Positions 61,555 through 64,000 of a stretch of DNA of 64,000 nt are shown piece by piece. The stretch is from NCBI GenBank assembly GCA_024704765.1, contig JAKMXF010000365.1, positions 496,001 through 560,000 on the forward strand, in the 5' to 3' direction. Position 1 is the first letter of the stretch; each line of letters opens with the position of its first letter. Below the pieces are notes generated by a model, which worked only from the letters and a program-made list of their open reading frames with translations, was not told where the DNA came from and made no database searches. The translations under genes and the position numbers were made by a program. Source of the stretch: Oopsacas minuta. Taxonomy: Eukaryota > Porifera > Hexactinellida > Lyssacinosida > Leucopsacidae.

Positions 61555-63510
61555 ATGAAGAATCTCACAATATATATTTATATATTATGCTTACTGTTTC
61601 TGCAATACAGCTACTGTACTGTAACTAAACAAAGAGGTAGGTGAGTGTTAGCTAATAGATTATATTTTCTATTTCATGAATAAGCGCATAGAGTAATAAA
61701 CAAATATTTATGTTGTGCACTTGTACTAGACTACAACAAGAGAGATTATATGAGAATCTTCAAATAAAAGCTCTCCCTCAGGAATACAGATATTTCGTGT
61801 TACTAAACTTCACTTCTCTCTACCCTCCTCCTCCTACAGAGCAACAATCTTGTCCTCTACACTACGGATTATTCCCTCGGTCTTTAGGAGAGATCCTAGA
61901 CAAACACAGTGTACAGGAGCTACATTTATCTCTCACTCAGAGTAACTGGAGATATGGTGTGTGGGGTGGAGGTATACCACGGACTATAGGACCAGTAGGA
62001 GCTCAGCTGGTAGCTTGGCTAGGTAAGAACAAAGAGTATGTCAGTCCAGGTGAGGGAAAATAATAACAATAATTTATATGAATAATATGCTAATACATAT
62101 TAAGATATATACAGGTGAAACTACTAACCAATGGAGAGATCTAGTACATTCATTGGGAGGAATGATGTGTTCCTCTCTCCACGAGATGAAAGAGATCAAT
62201 ACCGTCCTTCCTCTTTACACATTCTCTCCGTGGGGTCTACTTCCTAAAAACACCTCGCTCCTACAGGGTACCATACCTAGAGAGACTGTATGTACCAATA
62301 ACCTCACCCCTCTCGTTAAAATGCTCCCTTGTCCTAGTAAGGGTCTCTCCCAGTTGCTCCTTCCTAAGTCTCTATTCAACAACCTTTATCACTCTCTATC
62401 CGTACACCTGTACTATACAGAAGAAGAAGGAGAGCTAGCTATGAGGATAGAGTTATACTTCTCTCTTGTATTTAATACTAGGAAATGGGAACGAAAAGGA
62501 TTTTCTATATCAGATTTATTTGGTTCAGGAGTGACGTCATTGTGTCCTCTTGTAGTGAGAGAAGAGAGTAGAGTTAGAATCGATTTAAGTGAGCTAAAAG
62601 ACCCTCACCTCCTACAGGTTAAGAACAATAAATTCGTGTTTAGTTCATCTCCTCAGCGATCAACTCCCTTCTACAAACTGCTACATAACTCAACAGCTGT
62701 TAACCCTAAATTCAAGTGGACATCCCCACAGACAGAAAAAAATCTGTTCAATACACAACAAATATTGTTAATAAACAGGTTTGTTACATTTATATAATTA
62801 GATTAATGACTATAACTAATAACTATAAGCTATTATTATACAGATATACATACAGTAATGGACTAGAAGATGGACAAATTTGTAGTGAGATTAAGAACCT
62901 ATTCAACACTTCTCTTATGCTATCTCATCTCGAGACAGTTCCCTGGTACTTCAGAGTATATACACACACTATTAAGACACGGTTAATAACAGATACAGGT
63001 CAAATACTAACCACAGACTTACAAAACCATACTAGACTGTATAAGCTACAACTAGCTAGAGATAATGCACAGCCTCTTATGCTAGAAATGATACACGCTC
63101 TATCTCCTAATACAACACTACACATATGTACTTATTTTCAAAGAGCTGTGTTACATTGGAATAGTTACCCTCCTGATGCGCATCATGGTTTCTACGTACC
63201 TCCAATTGTACTCAGACCTGTCTCATTCTCGCGCGGAATTTCACACCTATTAAATTTAGAAGATTGGACTCCATTAGAGTATACAGAACTGATATATAGC
63301 CGTCCTCTTCTCATCTCACTAGCTACTCCTGATTTCAGTATGCCTTATAATGTGCTGTGTCTAGTCTGTACAGCTGTAGGGATTGGATTTGCTCTCATTT
63401 ACAGACTCAGTACTCAACCTGTTAAGATAGGGCTAGATACTGTTGATACTGGGGGAGAGGGAATTATTATGCGTATAATGAAATTATTTAGAAAAGTTAG
63501 AACTGATTGA
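61555..63510 (+). CDS. PIGT: GPI transamidase subunit PIG-T
   Basis: Four exons, 61555-61640, 61730-62049, 62115-62778 and 62844-63510, with consistent phases give 578 residues, the same as human PIGT. PIG-T is an ER membrane glycoprotein that stabilises the transamidase that attaches GPI anchors. Exon 1 is a signal peptide (MKNLTIYIYILCLLFLQ). Key blocks: FPRSLGEIL, GVWGGGIPRTIGPVGAQLVAW, PRETVCTNNLTPLVKMLPC (with cysteines linking to PIG-K), ETVPWYFRVYTHT, SMPYNVLCLVCT and a final transmembrane segment. The second donor choice (GTGAGT at 61641) is needed to keep the frame. Confidence 0.92.
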
Positions 63511-64000
63511 GTTATTGCTGTATTAATTATATTAGATTGCAGAAATTTATATTCGCCTTATTCAATGCGGGTTTGTTAAATCGAATTTACGTGATTATAC
63601 AGAATAAATGGTACAATTTATGTAACACGCAAACCTTCTACTCCCTAAGGAAATGGGTATATCATATGATTAGCTAATGCATAGGCTATGGCTAATGATT
63701 TGCTTGGCATGACTTTTTACAATACATACATTATCCTGTTTACCTAATAATTGTGCTAATACAATGAAATGCATGGATTTGATGCTATTTAATCTTATTA
63801 TTACAAACATACAAATATGTATAATGGTTTATTAACGTGCTTTTAACTCATTATGTAATATATCTATCACTAAATAAAGGTGTATTATACAAGGCTATTA
63901 TATAAAGAAGTAAAATATATTATTATTGTTTCTGATGTTATACCTTGAACTACTAAAAATATTCGACCCCTATATCCCCATAGCATTCTTGCTCGTATCT
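63511..64000. other. Intergenic, right edge
   Basis: AT-rich; nothing recognised. Confidence 0.5.

Overview
This is eukaryotic nuclear DNA from an animal. The genes have GT-AG introns, mostly about 50-150 bp, the sequence is AT-rich, and the gene set includes metazoan hallmarks: collagen with VWA domains, LASP-type LIM/nebulin/SH3, PIAS, CARD, BBS5 and a motile-cilium assembly factor. Short introns, tight packing and genes nested in introns suggest a compact genome of an early-branching ciliated animal. A sponge, perhaps a glass sponge, is my guess, not something the sequence proves. No RNA genes were recognised.

Layout, left to right. At 1-12.6 kb: a partial membrane protein, PEX2, UNG, CDKL2, an unusual LEM/BTB/ubiquitin-like protein, and SPG7 (paraplegin). 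At 12.7-16.5 kb: DDX49, CDC42 and a small membrane ORF. At 16.7-36.2 kb lies an extracellular/cytoskeletal block, all on the minus strand: an Ig-VWA-collagen-VWA gene, two near-identical alpha/beta hydrolases in tandem, LASP, a CD36-family receptor, and a large Ig/thrombospondin-repeat secreted protein. At 37.6-54.5 kb: ANKRD13, then BBS5, whose last intron (about 4.1 kb) holds three complete genes (DONSON, an MFS transporter, a beta-propeller protein), then FAM135, with an MRPS34-like gene inside one intron, then PIAS. At 55-63.5 kb: a small unknown gene, an RPC7-like RNA polymerase III subunit, DNAAF11, MINDY4, a CARD-only protein, MED18, an NHL-repeat protein and PIGT.

Most genes are housekeeping, so they share organelles more than pathways. 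Several divergent pairs (PEX2/UNG, SPG7/DDX49, CARD/MED18, RPC7-like/DNAAF11) have only about 80-180 bp between start codons and probably share promoters. Introns and intergenic spaces carry a family of short inverted-repeat elements that begin TACAGT and resemble non-autonomous pogo/Tc1-mariner elements, plus a second, longer dispersed repeat present as an inverted pair.

The most notable items are the LEM-BTB protein with a ubiquitin-like domain inserted inside its BTB fold, the three-gene nest inside BBS5, and the collagen gene with 45- and 54-bp Gly-initial exons. All splice calls were made by eye from phase, GT-AG sites and recalled family sequences; none was checked by computation.
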